A stretch of DNA of 64,000 bases from Noviherbaspirillum sp. L7-7A (GCF_019052805.1 NZ_JAHQRJ010000003.1:372001-436000), one strand, 5' to 3'; positions 37,803 to 46,044 are shown, counted from the stretch's first letter. Program-made: numbers and translations. Notes: generated by a model not told the origin, from the letters alone.

Positions 37803-39011
37803 TTACTGGCCGAGCACGCCAAGCGACTGCAGGCGTTCGATTTCCTCACGGCTGTAGCCATGCTGCTCCAGAATGGCCACCGAATGCTGGCCGGGGAGCG
37901 GCGCGGCAAAGGCGGCCGGGCCCGGCGTGTCGCTGAAGGTGATCGGCTTGTTGAGCCCGCGGTAGCTACCCACCAGCGGATGCGACAGCGTGGCCACCAT
38001 GTCCTCGGCCAGCACCTGGGGATGGTCGAACATGTCCTCGATGCTGCGCACCGCGGCGCACGGCACCCGCTCGCCGAAGACCTCTTCCCATTCCAGCGCC
38101 GAGCGCGCCGCCAGCGCCTGGCGCAGGCGGGGCACGATCTCGCCGGCGGCTTCGGCGCGCTTGCGCACGGTGTCGTAGCGCGGGTCGGCCGCCAGCTCAG
38201 GCATGCCGGCCAGCTCGCACAGGTCGCGCCAGAAATGCGGCGTGTTGGCCGACAGGTAAAGACTGCCTTCCCGGGTCGGATGGATGCCGGTAACCCCGCC
38301 GGAGCGCATGTCGCGCGATACGTCGCGGGCTTCGCCGTCGGCCCAGATGAAGCGCGCCGACTGCATCGCCAGCGCGCTGCGCAACAGCGACACGCCGACA
38401 TGCTGGCCGCGCCCGGTGCGCTCGCGGCACAGCAGCGCCGACGACACGCCGAAGGCCAGCATCGAGGCGGCATAGTAGTCGACGATGGAGCCGTAGGCGA
38501 TTTCCGGCGCCTCGGCCGACTTGCCCTGCATGGCGCAGATGCCGGTCATGGCCTGCAGCACCTGGTCATAGCCGGCCTTGTCCTTCAGCGGGCCGGTCAC
38601 GCCGTAGCCGGTGACGGCGCAGTACACCAGGCGTGGATTGACCTCCTTCAGCTGCTCCCAAGCGATGCCGAGCCGGGCTGGCACCGACGGGCGGAAGTTA
38701 TGCACCAGCACATCGGCCTGCAGCACCAGCGTCTTCAGCGCGGCCAGGCCCTCGGCCTGCTTCAGGTCCAGCACCAGGCCGCGCTTGCTGCGGTTCACGC
38801 CGAGGAAGGCGCGGCTTTCCTGCGCCAGCGTGGACGGATACTTGTGCAGCGTGTCGCCGGCCGGCGACTCGATCTTGATCACCTCGGCGCCCAGGTCGGC
38901 CAGCAGCGTGCAGCCGTAGGGACCGGCGATATAGCTGGACAGGTCCAGCACGCGGATGCCCGACAGCGGGCCGGCCATGTCGGTGCCTGGCTGGTATGAC
39001 TGATTCATCAT
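37803..39011 (-). CDS. CaiB/BaiF class III CoA-transferase
   Basis: A 402-residue enzyme that moves CoA between carboxylic acids. It begins with the family stretch LSGIRVLDLSSYIAGPYGCT and LLADLGAEVIKIESPAGD and carries NRSKRGLVLDLK. An upstream TTG (39014) is directly in line, but there is no ribosome-binding site of its own. The IscB element ends exactly at the start codon, and the iscB stop TGA overlaps the ATG (TGATG). Its original ribosome-binding site, AGGAG, now lies about 1.7 kb away behind the lyase gene. Expression may depend on coupling to iscB translation. Confidence 0.93.
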   Translation of the reverse strand: MMNQSYQPGTDMAGPLSGIRVLDLSSYIAGPYGCTLLADLGAEVIKIESPAGDTLHKYPSTLAQESRAFLGVNRSKRGLVLDLKQAEGLAALKTLVLQADVLVHNFRPSVPARLGIAWEQLKEVNPRLVYCAVTGYGVTGPLKDKAGYDQVLQAMTGICAMQGKSAEAPEIAYGSIVDYYAASMLAFGVSSALLCRERTGRGQHVGVSLLRSALAMQSARFIWADGEARDVSRDMRSGGVTGIHPTREGSLYLSANTPHFWRDLCELAGMPELAADPRYDTVRKRAEAAGEIVPRLRQALAARSALEWEEVFGERVPCAAVRSIEDMFDHPQVLAEDMVATLSHPLVGSYRGLNKPITFSDTPGPAAFAAPLPGQHSVAILEQHGYSREEIERLQSLGVLGQ

Positions 39012-40393
39012 CAAGATTTTGCGCGGGATACCCCGGCATTCATGCCGGGGAGGGATAGCGCGGCATGCGAAGCATGCCCTACACCCGCTGAAATATTGCT
39101 ATCTATGTTGAACGAATAACCGTAGCCATCGGCTCGCTGCAGCATGGTGCAGTAGTGGTGACTGATTCCCTGTACTACCTCTTTACTCAACTGAATATAA
39201 AAATTGCCGGAGGCGCGAACCGCGACCCGGCCCGCATAGGTGCCGAACTTTTTTCCGGCTGTGACCGTGGCTCGTACCATGTCGCCGGTCTGGAAACCTT
39301 TGACAGACTTCTCACGCATCAGATAGCCACGCGGGAAGCCATACTTGTCCAGTCGGGTACGCTGATACGAGCCACGTCCGGTAGCCTTGATGGCCAATGT
39401 CGGCCGGCACCAACTCGTAACCGATTCCACCGCTCCAACGCACGCAGCATCCAGTGCATGCGTTTTGGGCACGTCCAGCCGACACCTGTTGTACTTGGCC
39501 CGGCCGCCCAAGGAGGCTTCGACTGTAAGGTCAGTAGCTTTCAGGCTGTTGAACAAGGCCCATCGGGTCGCATTCACGGCAGCGGTATCCCTCAGAGGCC
39601 GCTTAGCCTGCGCCAAAATCCGGGCTAGCCGGGTCGGATCCTTTTTTAAAAAGACCCGGATATCCAGTGCGGCCTTTTTGTGGTTGCAAGGCTGGCATGC
39701 GGTGCCGAGGTTGCTGATGCGATTCGTGTCACCGCTGGCGCGGGGCGTAATGTGCTCCATCTGCAACGGCACGTTTTCTTTATCGCAGTACATGCCTTTG
39801 CGACCCCATTTCTCCAGCAAGTATTCGCGCACCTCATACCCGGCCAGCGTTCCTTGCTGATATTCGACGCCGGAGATTTTGGGATTTTCCACCGCTTGCA
39901 TGTCGAACCTGACCAGTTCAGTGCTCAGGGCCGTTACAGGTGCCCAGCGGCAGATCCGATTGACCCATGCCATTGTCGTGTCGACCCGGTGCTGTAGAGA
40001 CGGCGCCAACCAGCCTTTTGGCTTGCGACGATTGAGGAACCGTGGCGCACGGTAGTGCGTGTTGCGGCCGCGCCGTGCCCGACGCATATTGCGTCTAGCA
40101 GGCAACGCTTCGGAGATCTGCCGACCACGATGGATTAAGTCGAACAGATTGAGCACGGCGATGCCGCCATTGAACTCTCTTACTCGCGCGATGCCAGTGA
40201 CCTTGCTACCGGGATCTAGTTTGAGACGCAGCGGTTGAAACTCGCAGGAATTGGCATTCCGCTCCACGAGCCGGATCACAAATGGCAGAACATGATGGAC
40301 GCGCGCACGACCACGTTCGAGGAGCAATCTCGCCCGCTTCTCCGTGCACGGCATCACCGGCCTGCCGTATCGCTCCAACACAGAAACCGCCAA
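39011..40393 (-). CDS. iscB: IscB RNA-guided nuclease
   Basis: A 460-residue IscB, the ancestor-like relative of Cas9. In order: PLMP-like start (GRPVMPCTEKRARLLLERG, about 10-30), RuvC-I with Asp60 in LKLDPGSK, Arg-rich bridge helix (about 100-126, RRNMRRARRGR), RuvC-II with Glu159 (LSTELVRFD), HNH domain with His214 in LQMEHITPR and NLGTACQPCNHKK, RuvC-III with KTHALDAACVG, and a C-terminal domain. It starts at TTG with AGGAGAAGGAA upstream. All nuclease residues appear intact. Gly200 replaces the first Cys of the usual CxxC (CAYC here GMYC), a one-base change that could weaken zinc binding. Confidence 0.93.
   Translation of the reverse strand: MAVSVLERYGRPVMPCTEKRARLLLERGRARVHHVLPFVIRLVERNANSCEFQPLRLKLDPGSKVTGIARVREFNGGIAVLNLFDLIHRGRQISEALPARRNMRRARRGRNTHYRAPRFLNRRKPKGWLAPSLQHRVDTTMAWVNRICRWAPVTALSTELVRFDMQAVENPKISGVEYQQGTLAGYEVREYLLEKWGRKGMYCDKENVPLQMEHITPRASGDTNRISNLGTACQPCNHKKAALDIRVFLKKDPTRLARILAQAKRPLRDTAAVNATRWALFNSLKATDLTVEASLGGRAKYNRCRLDVPKTHALDAACVGAVESVTSWCRPTLAIKATGRGSYQRTRLDKYGFPRGYLMREKSVKGFQTGDMVRATVTAGKKFGTYAGRVAVRASGNFYIQLSKEVVQGISHHYCTMLQRADGYGYSFNIDSNISAGVGHASHAALSLPGMNAGVSRAKS
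39031..39078. repeat. right-end hairpins of the IscB element
   Basis: CCCCGGCAT and ATGCCGGGG are perfect 9-base arms (39031-39050) around two bases. GGCATGC and GCATGCC form a second hairpin (39062-39078). They lie within the 3' end of iscB, as is usual for single-strand-transposed IS605-type ends. Confidence 0.8.
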
Positions 40394-40680
40394 TTCCTTC
40401 TCCTAAAATTTTGCCCTTACAGGCCTTGTTACGGCGCCTTTCGGCGCTCTCTCCTCGACCATGTTGCAACGCAGCTTAGAGATTTCTCTCTTGCGACAGA
40501 CCGTTTCGTCCTTACCCTATGCTTGTCTGCATCTGCCGCTTTCAGAGCTACGGACTGAAGAAGCATCCGTAGGTGAGTCTTGTACTTCGTTGCAACGTAG
40601 TAGCGATACCTTGCTACTGGGTCTGGTCAACCGAGCATGTCAGTTTCCTTTCATGCTCCGGCCTTCAGGCCGGGGTAGTT
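40394..40680 (-). ncRNA. candidate omega RNA of iscB
   Basis: About 290 non-coding bases between the element's left end and iscB, the place where IscB guide RNAs are encoded. Several stem-loops can be read: GCGCC-TTTC-GGCGC (about 40434-40447), CTACGGA with TCCGTAG (40548-40572), AGTAGC with GCTACT (40599-40618) and GAGCATG with CATGCTC (40633-40658). In known systems the guide is the 5' end of this RNA and comes from sequence beyond the left end, here the tail of the lyase gene. Confidence 0.65.
40658..40673. repeat. left-end hairpin of the IscB element
   Basis: CCGGCC and GGCCGG pair around TTCA. It is very similar in stem and loop to the right-end hairpin and is followed by GGTAGTTGAC on the plus strand. 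Confidence 0.78.
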
Positions 40681-40697
40681 GACCTTGCTTGTCTCCT

Positions 40698-41609
40698 TCA
40701 GGTCCGGACCGGCGCGGCGGGCAGGATGCCAAGCGTGCGCGCCATGGCGACGATGGCTTGGGCGCGCAGCGCGAACGGGATATCGATCATGCGGCCCTCC
40801 ACCAGCAACGCGCCGGTGCCGTCCTTCTGCGCCGTCTCCCACGCATCGGCCACACGCACGGCGCGCGCGATTTCCTCGTCGCTGGGGCGGAAGCTCTCGT
40901 TGGCCAGCGCCACCTGGCTCGGATGGATGCAGGTCTTGCCCATGTACCCCAGGCGACGCGCCTGGGCCGCTTCGCTGCGGTAGCCTTCCGGGTCGCGCAC
41001 ATTGGCATAGGCGGAATCCAGCGCCGGCAGGCCGGCCTCGCCCGCCGCCAGCCGCACGGCGAGCTGCAACTGCTGGATGGCCGTCGGATTGGCGCGGTCG
41101 ATGCCAAGCGGCTCCAGCAGATCGGCAAAGCCGAGCTGCATGCCGACCACCCGCGCATCGGCGCCGGCGATCTCGGCCGCCAGCCGCAGTCCGCGCGGCG
41201 ACTCGATATTGGCCAGGATGCCGATGGGCCGGGTGCAGCCATGCGCCTGCTCCCAGCGCGAGAGTGCCTGTGCAGTGCGCCGCACATCGTCGGCCGATTC
41301 CGCCTTGGGCAGGTTGACGACATCCACCGCCGGCCAGGCGCAGGCTTCGATGTCGCGCTCGAAGTGCGGCGTCTGCAGGCCATTGATGCGCACGATGATG
41401 GTCTTGCCATGGCCGCTGGCGGCGTCCGATTGCAGGAAGCCGGTCAGCGCTTGCCGCGCCTCGTCCTTGCGCTCTTCCAGCACGGCGTCTTCGAGGTCGA
41501 TAGAAATGGCGTCGGTGTCGCTGGCCAGTGCCTTGGCGAACAGTGCAGGCCGGGCGCCGGGCACGAACAGCTTGCTGCGGATCAGCGGCAGCGGCTGCGG
41601 ATGGGTCAT
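40698..41609 (-). CDS. HpcH/HpaI aldolase/citrate lyase family (CitE-like) protein
   Basis: A 303-residue TIM-barrel lyase of the CitE type: RSKLFVPGARPALFAKAL, AISIDLEDAVLEERKDEAR, IGILANIESPRGL (metal-binding Glu) and an Asp in LDSAYANVRDPEG. Such enzymes cleave malyl-, citramalyl- or related CoA esters. First gene of an operon with a CoA-transferase, two Bug receptors and a cyclase; AGGAGACC lies before its start. Its end, TGAAGGAGACAAGC on the minus strand, still holds the ribosome-binding site that served the next gene before the IscB insertion. Confidence 0.92.
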   Translation of the reverse strand: MTHPQPLPLIRSKLFVPGARPALFAKALASDTDAISIDLEDAVLEERKDEARQALTGFLQSDAASGHGKTIIVRINGLQTPHFERDIEACAWPAVDVVNLPKAESADDVRRTAQALSRWEQAHGCTRPIGILANIESPRGLRLAAEIAGADARVVGMQLGFADLLEPLGIDRANPTAIQQLQLAVRLAAGEAGLPALDSAYANVRDPEGYRSEAAQARRLGYMGKTCIHPSQVALANESFRPSDEEIARAVRVADAWETAQKDGTGALLVEGRMIDIPFALRAQAIVAMARTLGILPAAPVRT

Positions 41610-41751
41610 GAAGGTCTCCTGTTCTTATGGTCGGCCTGCCTGGCGCAGGCGGCACGCGCAAACTCTTGCTATGGACACCACTATAGCCCCGGCTAGGCCC
41701 ATGAAAAACTATACAATCCTACTTTCAAAAGATAGCTTTTCTACTGTTTTC

Positions 41752-42618
41752 ATGGATACCCGATTTCTTGAAAGCCTGGTTGCCGTCGTCGAGCAGGGCT
41801 CGATTGCCGAGGCCGCGCGGCGTCTGAACCTCACGCCGGCCGCGATCACCCAGCGCATTCAGGCATTGGAGCGGGAGCTCGGCACGGCGCTGCTGATGCG
41901 CTCGGGCCGTACGGTGCGGCCGACCGAGGCTGGCGCCAGGATGGTCGAGCGCGGCCGCGGCCTGCTGATGGAAGTGCGCGACCTGAAGGCGCATGCGGTC
42001 GATACCGGCATGGCAGGTGAATTAAGGCTGGGCGCCGTCGCCACCGCCCTGAACGGCATGCTGCCCGACATCCTGGCGGCGCTGGCGCGCAGCTATCCGC
42101 GCATGACCGTCCACATGGTGCCCGGCACCTCCGACTTCCTGCTCTCGCAGGTGCAGTCCGGCACGCTAGACGCGGCCATCCTCGTCGAACCGGACTATGG
42201 CCTGGCCAAGACCTGCGGCTGGCGGGTGCTGCGGGAAGAGCCGCTGGTGGTGCTGGCACCACGGGCGATGGCGGGCGACGATGCGCATGCGCTGTTGCGC
42301 GAAGCGCCCTATATCCGCTATGACCGCAACACCTATGGCGGGCGGATTGCCGACCGCTACCTGCGCGCCCATGAGATACAGCCCACGGTGCGCTTCGAGC
42401 TGACCTCGCTGTCGGCCATTGCGCTGCTGGTGGACCGCGGCCTGGGCGTGGCCCTGGTGCCGGACTGGCCGCCCCCGTGGCCGGAGGGTTTGTCGCTGAA
42501 GAAGCTACCAATTGCCGATCCGTCCTGCGTCCGCAGGCTGGGCCTGCTGTGGTACAAGGCCTCGGCCCGGCTGCGGCTGGTCAATGCGTTGCTGGAGCAG
42601 GCAGCGCATACCGGCTGA
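41752..42618 (+). CDS. LysR-type transcriptional regulator
   Basis: A 288-residue LysR protein starting MDTRFLESLVAVVEQGSI, with the helix-turn-helix to about residue 60 (AAITQRIQALERELG) and an effector domain after residue 88. The frame is open further upstream, but the ATG at 41752 fits the family. It is divergent from the CitE/CaiB/Bug operon (142-base spacer), which it probably regulates. The spacer contains CTACTTTCAAAAGATAG, a possible T-N11-A site. Confidence 0.9.
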   Translation: MDTRFLESLVAVVEQGSIAEAARRLNLTPAAITQRIQALERELGTALLMRSGRTVRPTEAGARMVERGRGLLMEVRDLKAHAVDTGMAGELRLGAVATALNGMLPDILAALARSYPRMTVHMVPGTSDFLLSQVQSGTLDAAILVEPDYGLAKTCGWRVLREEPLVVLAPRAMAGDDAHALLREAPYIRYDRNTYGGRIADRYLRAHEIQPTVRFELTSLSAIALLVDRGLGVALVPDWPPPWPEGLSLKKLPIADPSCVRRLGLLWYKASARLRLVNALLEQAAHTG

Positions 42619-42869
42619 ACCTGAACCGCCGTCCAATGATGCCGGATCGTTGCGGGATGGACCCAGGTCGCGCTGGGCCGCGTTCCTCCTCTGCTGCGTT
42701 GTACGCCTTCCGGGTTTGTCGTCTGTGCTTTTCGGAGGCAGGATGCGGACAGCCAGCGCAAACGGGCATGTGAGCTGTTGCCCAGCTGCCTGATCTTTAC
42801 GTGACAAGGCCCATAGTCATTATTCTGGTCGTCTTGCGTTGTCCAACATGGTGTCACCGGAAACTGCCA

Positions 42870-42920
42870 TTTATTGTCCAGGACAAATAAATTGACTATT
42901 GGAAATTTACTTGGTTTAAT
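42870..42920 (+). promoter_or_regulatory. promoter and palindromic operator of the pyp operon
   Basis: -35 TTGACT (42892-42897) and -10 TTTAAT (42915-42920) are 17 bases apart, close to the sigma-70 consensus. Directly upstream, TTTATTGTCC-A-GGACAAATAAA (42870-42891) is a near-perfect inverted repeat ending at the -35. GAGGAAG lies before the pyp start. The remaining 370-base gap shows nothing else. Confidence 0.7.
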
Positions 42921-42988
42921 GATGTTTTTTTAAAGCAACTAAATCTCGTTACACCCTTGAATCAACTATAGAAAAGAAGAGGAAGAAT

Positions 42989-43366
42989 ATGGAACTAGTC
43001 GGTTTCAACAAGGCGGACATCAATAACGTGCTCAGCAAAATGTCTACCCAAGACATAGACAAACTCGCATTTGGAGCGGTTGAGCTGGACAAAAATGGCA
43101 CGGTGTTGCGGTACAACGCAGCCGAAGGTGCAATCACAGGGCGAAATCCGGCCACCGTCGTCGGCAAGAATTTCTTCCGCGATGTCGCTCCGTGTACCTC
43201 CAAACCTGCCTTCAAGGGCGTCTTCGACGCCGGCGTCAGGGCCAATGACCTCAATACGATGTTTGAATATGTTTTTGACTATCAGATGAAGCCGACCAAG
43301 GTCAAAGTGCACATGAAGAAGGCGTTGAGCGGAGACAATTTCTGGATTTTCGTCAAGCGCCTCTGA
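42989..43366 (+). CDS. pyp: photoactive yellow protein
   Basis: A 125-residue PAS-fold blue-light sensor, the same length as the Halorhodospira halophila protein. All pocket residues known from that protein are present at the same numbers: Tyr42 and Glu46 (hydrogen bonds to the p-coumaroyl phenolate), Thr50, Arg52, Cys69 (thioester attachment, in RDVAPCTSK) and Met100. The C-terminus [16 protein letters not shown] is nearly identical. The next gene, two bases downstream, encodes the chromophore-activating ligase. The output partner is not evident; no sensor kinase is directly fused. Confidence 0.97.
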   Translation: MELVGFNKADINNVLSKMSTQDIDKLAFGAVELDKNGTVLRYNAAEGAITGRNPATVVGKNFFRDVAPCTSKPAFKGVFDAGVRANDLNTMFEYVFDYQMKPTKVKVHMKKALSGDNFWIFVKRL

Positions 43367-43368
43367 TC

Positions 43369-44607
43369 ATGACAGATGCCTTCACTTCAGATGCTGCGGT
43401 GACCTGGTGGCGTGATGAAGCGGTCATGCACCGTTTCATCTCCGACCTGGTCGCCTCCGAGCTGTCAGCCATGCGTCGAACCGCGCACGCTACGACAGGC
43501 GCCTTGACCCCAGAGACGCATCTGGGCAGGGACCTCGGGGTCGACTCGCTCGAACTGATGGGGCTGGCCACCGCGCTGGCCCAGGCGTTGCACATGCATG
43601 AGTCGGGTATCGAGGATTACCTGCTGGTGCACCAGACTTTGGGAGACTGGCGCACTATCGCCCAGGCCAGCCTGGAAAAGTTCTCGGCACGAATGACATT
43701 CCTTACTTCCGGCAGCACGGGGCAGCCCAAAAGCTGCGTGCATGCACTTCATGCGCTATGGCAGGAAGTACAGGAAGTAGCCCCTCTGCTTTCTGGATGC
43801 ACAAAGTTGTTTGTGGCAGTGCCCAGTCACCACATCTACGGTTTCCTGTTCACCATCCTGTTGCCGCGCGCTCTGGACCTCGACAGCCGTTCCGTGCTGG
43901 ACCTGCGCAAGAGTTCGCCGGCACGGCTATCGCGTGAGTTGCGTGAAGGCGACGTGGTAGTCGGCCACCCCGAATTCTGGCGCATAGTCATGCGGGTGAT
44001 CCCGGCTTTCCCGGCAGCCATTACCGGGGTAACCTCCACCGCTCCCTGGCCAGTTGAGATCGATGCCGGCTTGCGCGCCGCGGGCCTGCATCGGATGGTG
44101 CAGATATATGGGAGCTCGGAAACGGCGGGCGTCGGCTGGCGCACCTGCATTGACGAGCCTTATGAACTGTTCTCCTTCTGGCAGCGTGCCGACCACGCCA
44201 CTAATCTCCTGATTCGCCAAGGCGAGACGGAAGGCATCCAAACGCCCGACCTTTTGACGTGGCAAGGCGAACGCCGTTTCCTGCCAACCGGCCGTCTCGA
44301 CCATGCGGTGCAGGTGGGTGGCATCAACGTATTTCCCCAGAAGGTGCGGCGCGCACTACTGTCGCATCCTGATGTCGTCGATGCCGCGGTGCGGCTGATG
44401 CGGCCCGATGAAGGCAATCGGCTCAAGGCATTCATCGTGCCCCGTGATCCCGGCACTGACGCCGTCAAGCTTTCGGAAAAGCTCGGCGTATGGGCAGGGC
44501 AACGGCTTGGCGCTGCTGAACAGCCTCGCGCCTTTTCCTTTGGCACTTCGCTGCCGCTCGATGAAAAAGGCAAGCAGGCCGACTGGATCATTGCGCCGCT
44601 TCGGTGA
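43369..44607 (+). CDS. pcl: p-coumarate:CoA ligase of the photoactive yellow protein type
   Basis: A 412-residue adenylate-forming enzyme, short for the family, that should activate p-coumarate as the CoA ester for PYP. Residues about 18-100 look like an acyl-carrier domain with the phosphopantetheine-type Ser60 in DLGVDSLELMG. The ligase follows with the P-loop FLTSGSTGQPKS (111-122), YGSSETAGVGW (A5 motif), GRLDHAVQVGGINVFPQKV (A8) and an A10 Lys in DEKGKQADW. It is co-transcribed with pyp across two bases. Tyrosine ammonia-lyase, which makes p-coumarate, is not in this window. Confidence 0.92.
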   Translation: MTDAFTSDAAVTWWRDEAVMHRFISDLVASELSAMRRTAHATTGALTPETHLGRDLGVDSLELMGLATALAQALHMHESGIEDYLLVHQTLGDWRTIAQASLEKFSARMTFLTSGSTGQPKSCVHALHALWQEVQEVAPLLSGCTKLFVAVPSHHIYGFLFTILLPRALDLDSRSVLDLRKSSPARLSRELREGDVVVGHPEFWRIVMRVIPAFPAAITGVTSTAPWPVEIDAGLRAAGLHRMVQIYGSSETAGVGWRTCIDEPYELFSFWQRADHATNLLIRQGETEGIQTPDLLTWQGERRFLPTGRLDHAVQVGGINVFPQKVRRALLSHPDVVDAAVRLMRPDEGNRLKAFIVPRDPGTDAVKLSEKLGVWAGQRLGAAEQPRAFSFGTSLPLDEKGKQADWIIAPLR

Positions 44608-44709
44608 TACCTGATCACCAAAGGCGGCATGGGCAGCCATGGGAGCGCTTGCCGCTACCGGCGCCTTGCGCAACAACAGCCGCCAGCGGAACGCGAAAAG
44701 CCGGGAAGA

Positions 44710-46044
44710 TCAGGACTGGTGGCTGCCCGGCCCCGTAAGGACTCCGAACCGTATCCGCACCAGCAGCCCGCCGAGCGCCGCCCTGTCCATCATTACCGAT
44801 GCGCCATGGCGGTCGGCGATGGCCTTCACAATGGCCAGGCCCAGCCCGCTTCCCCCTGGCGGCGAACCGGGCACCCGATAGAAGCGGTCGAACACCCGCT
44901 GCCGGTCCTGCTCGTGAATGCCAGGTCCGCTGTCCTCGATGGTCACCACGCCGGTATTGCCCTCGGCCTGCAGCGTGACGCGCACGGTGCCGTTTTCCGG
45001 GGTGTAGCGCACCGCATTGTCGAGCAGATTACGCAGCATGATCTGCCAGCCTTCGGCGTCGCCCACGACTTCCATGTCGCGCACGCCCTCGTACTGGATC
45101 TCGATGTTCTTCACGAGCGCGAAGCGCGCGGCATCGCCCGCCGCCAGTTCCAGGCAGGCCGGGATATCGACCCGCTTGACCGCGCCGCTCTGCAGCGGCG
45201 GGTCCTGGCGCGCCAGGTTGAGCAGCTGCTCCACCAGCCGCGAGGCGCGGTCTATGCCGCCCAGCAGCCGCTGCACGCCCTGCATCCGGGTTTCCTCGTC
45301 CTTGGCCCGCATCAGCGTCTGCACCTGCAGCCGCAGGGCCGTCAGCGGCGAACGCAGCTCATGGGCGGCATCGGCCACGAAGCGCTGCTGCGATTCCAGC
45401 GCATGCGACAGCCGCGTCAGCAAGGAGTTCAGCTCCGAGGTCAGGCCCGAGACTTCGGTAGGCACACCGCGCTCCGACACCGGCGCCAGCGAGCCGGCAT
45501 CGCGGTTGGTCAGGTCTTCGCCAATGCGCTTCAACGGCGACAGCGCGGTGCTGACTACGCCCCAGGTCGCCAGCAGCAGCAACAGGGAGGTGGGTATGGT
45601 CGGCGACAGCGTCTTCAAGGCAAAGCTGGTCGCCCGGTCGCGCCGCACCTCCATGTTCTGCGCTACCTGGATGGTGCGGCCATGCGCCGTCAGCGCATAC
45701 ACCCGCCAGTCGCCATCGGCCAGCGCGACGGTGGCAAAGCCCGGTCCGTCCTGCTTGGGCGGAAAGTGCGCCACTGACGACTGATAGCGCTTGTGGCCAT
45801 TCTCGTCCCACACCTGGATCGCGAAATCATAGGCATCGTCATTACCCACGCCGCGCCGGTACCAGTCCCATTCCTGGAAGTCGCTGTCCTGCAGCGCAGA
45901 AGCCATCTGCTCCATGTGGTAGTCGAACAGCTTGTTGGCCTCATGCCGGGCGGCGCTGTAGGACGTGGCGAACTGGATCACAGCAGCCACGATGATTTCG
46001 GCGCCCAATAGCAACAGCAGGCGCACGCGCAGCGAACGGATCAT
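44710..46044 (-). CDS. sensor histidine kinase of the metal efflux operon
   Basis: A 444-residue membrane kinase (QseC/TctE/CusS-like). First membrane segment at about 8-26 and second near 150-175, with a periplasmic sensor part between them, then HAMP, HisKA with the acceptor His228 in DAAHELRSPLT, and HATPase_c with LLDNAVRYTPENG, EDSGPGI and GGSGLGLAIVK. The ATG at 46044 overlaps the regulator stop as ATGA. The frame is also open upstream through the regulator gene, so the longer version is rejected. The periplasmic part has no evident metal-binding Cys/His cluster. Confidence 0.92.
   Translation of the reverse strand: MIRSLRVRLLLLLGAEIIVAAVIQFATSYSAARHEANKLFDYHMEQMASALQDSDFQEWDWYRRGVGNDDAYDFAIQVWDENGHKRYQSSVAHFPPKQDGPGFATVALADGDWRVYALTAHGRTIQVAQNMEVRRDRATSFALKTLSPTIPTSLLLLLATWGVVSTALSPLKRIGEDLTNRDAGSLAPVSERGVPTEVSGLTSELNSLLTRLSHALESQQRFVADAAHELRSPLTALRLQVQTLMRAKDEETRMQGVQRLLGGIDRASRLVEQLLNLARQDPPLQSGAVKRVDIPACLELAAGDAARFALVKNIEIQYEGVRDMEVVGDAEGWQIMLRNLLDNAVRYTPENGTVRVTLQAEGNTGVVTIEDSGPGIHEQDRQRVFDRFYRVPGSPPGGSGLGLAIVKAIADRHGASVMMDRAALGGLLVRIRFGVLTGPGSHQS

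Larger units (their letters stand above)
39013..40690 (-). mobile_element. IscB-bearing IS200/IS605-like (OMEGA) element
   Basis: The element spans from a left-end hairpin (40658-40673, preceded by CAACTACC on the minus strand) to a right-end hairpin (39031-39050), with iscB inside and no transposase, so it moves only if a TnpA acts in trans. It interrupts an operon: on the minus strand the lyase stop is followed by AAGGAGACAAGC, then the element, and the ATG of the CoA-transferase follows the right end directly. The exact ends are not fixed to the base; they lie near 40676-40690 and 39011-39025. Confidence 0.85.

Noticed and set aside
39011-40393. TnpB (OrfB) as the identity of the RNA-guided nuclease
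   Set aside because: It has an HNH domain inserted between RuvC-II and RuvC-III, a PLMP-type start and a bridge helix, which define IscB rather than TnpB.
42989-43366. Generic PAS-domain protein
   Set aside because: Exact length and all PYP-specific residues match, and the PYP-type ligase is adjacent.
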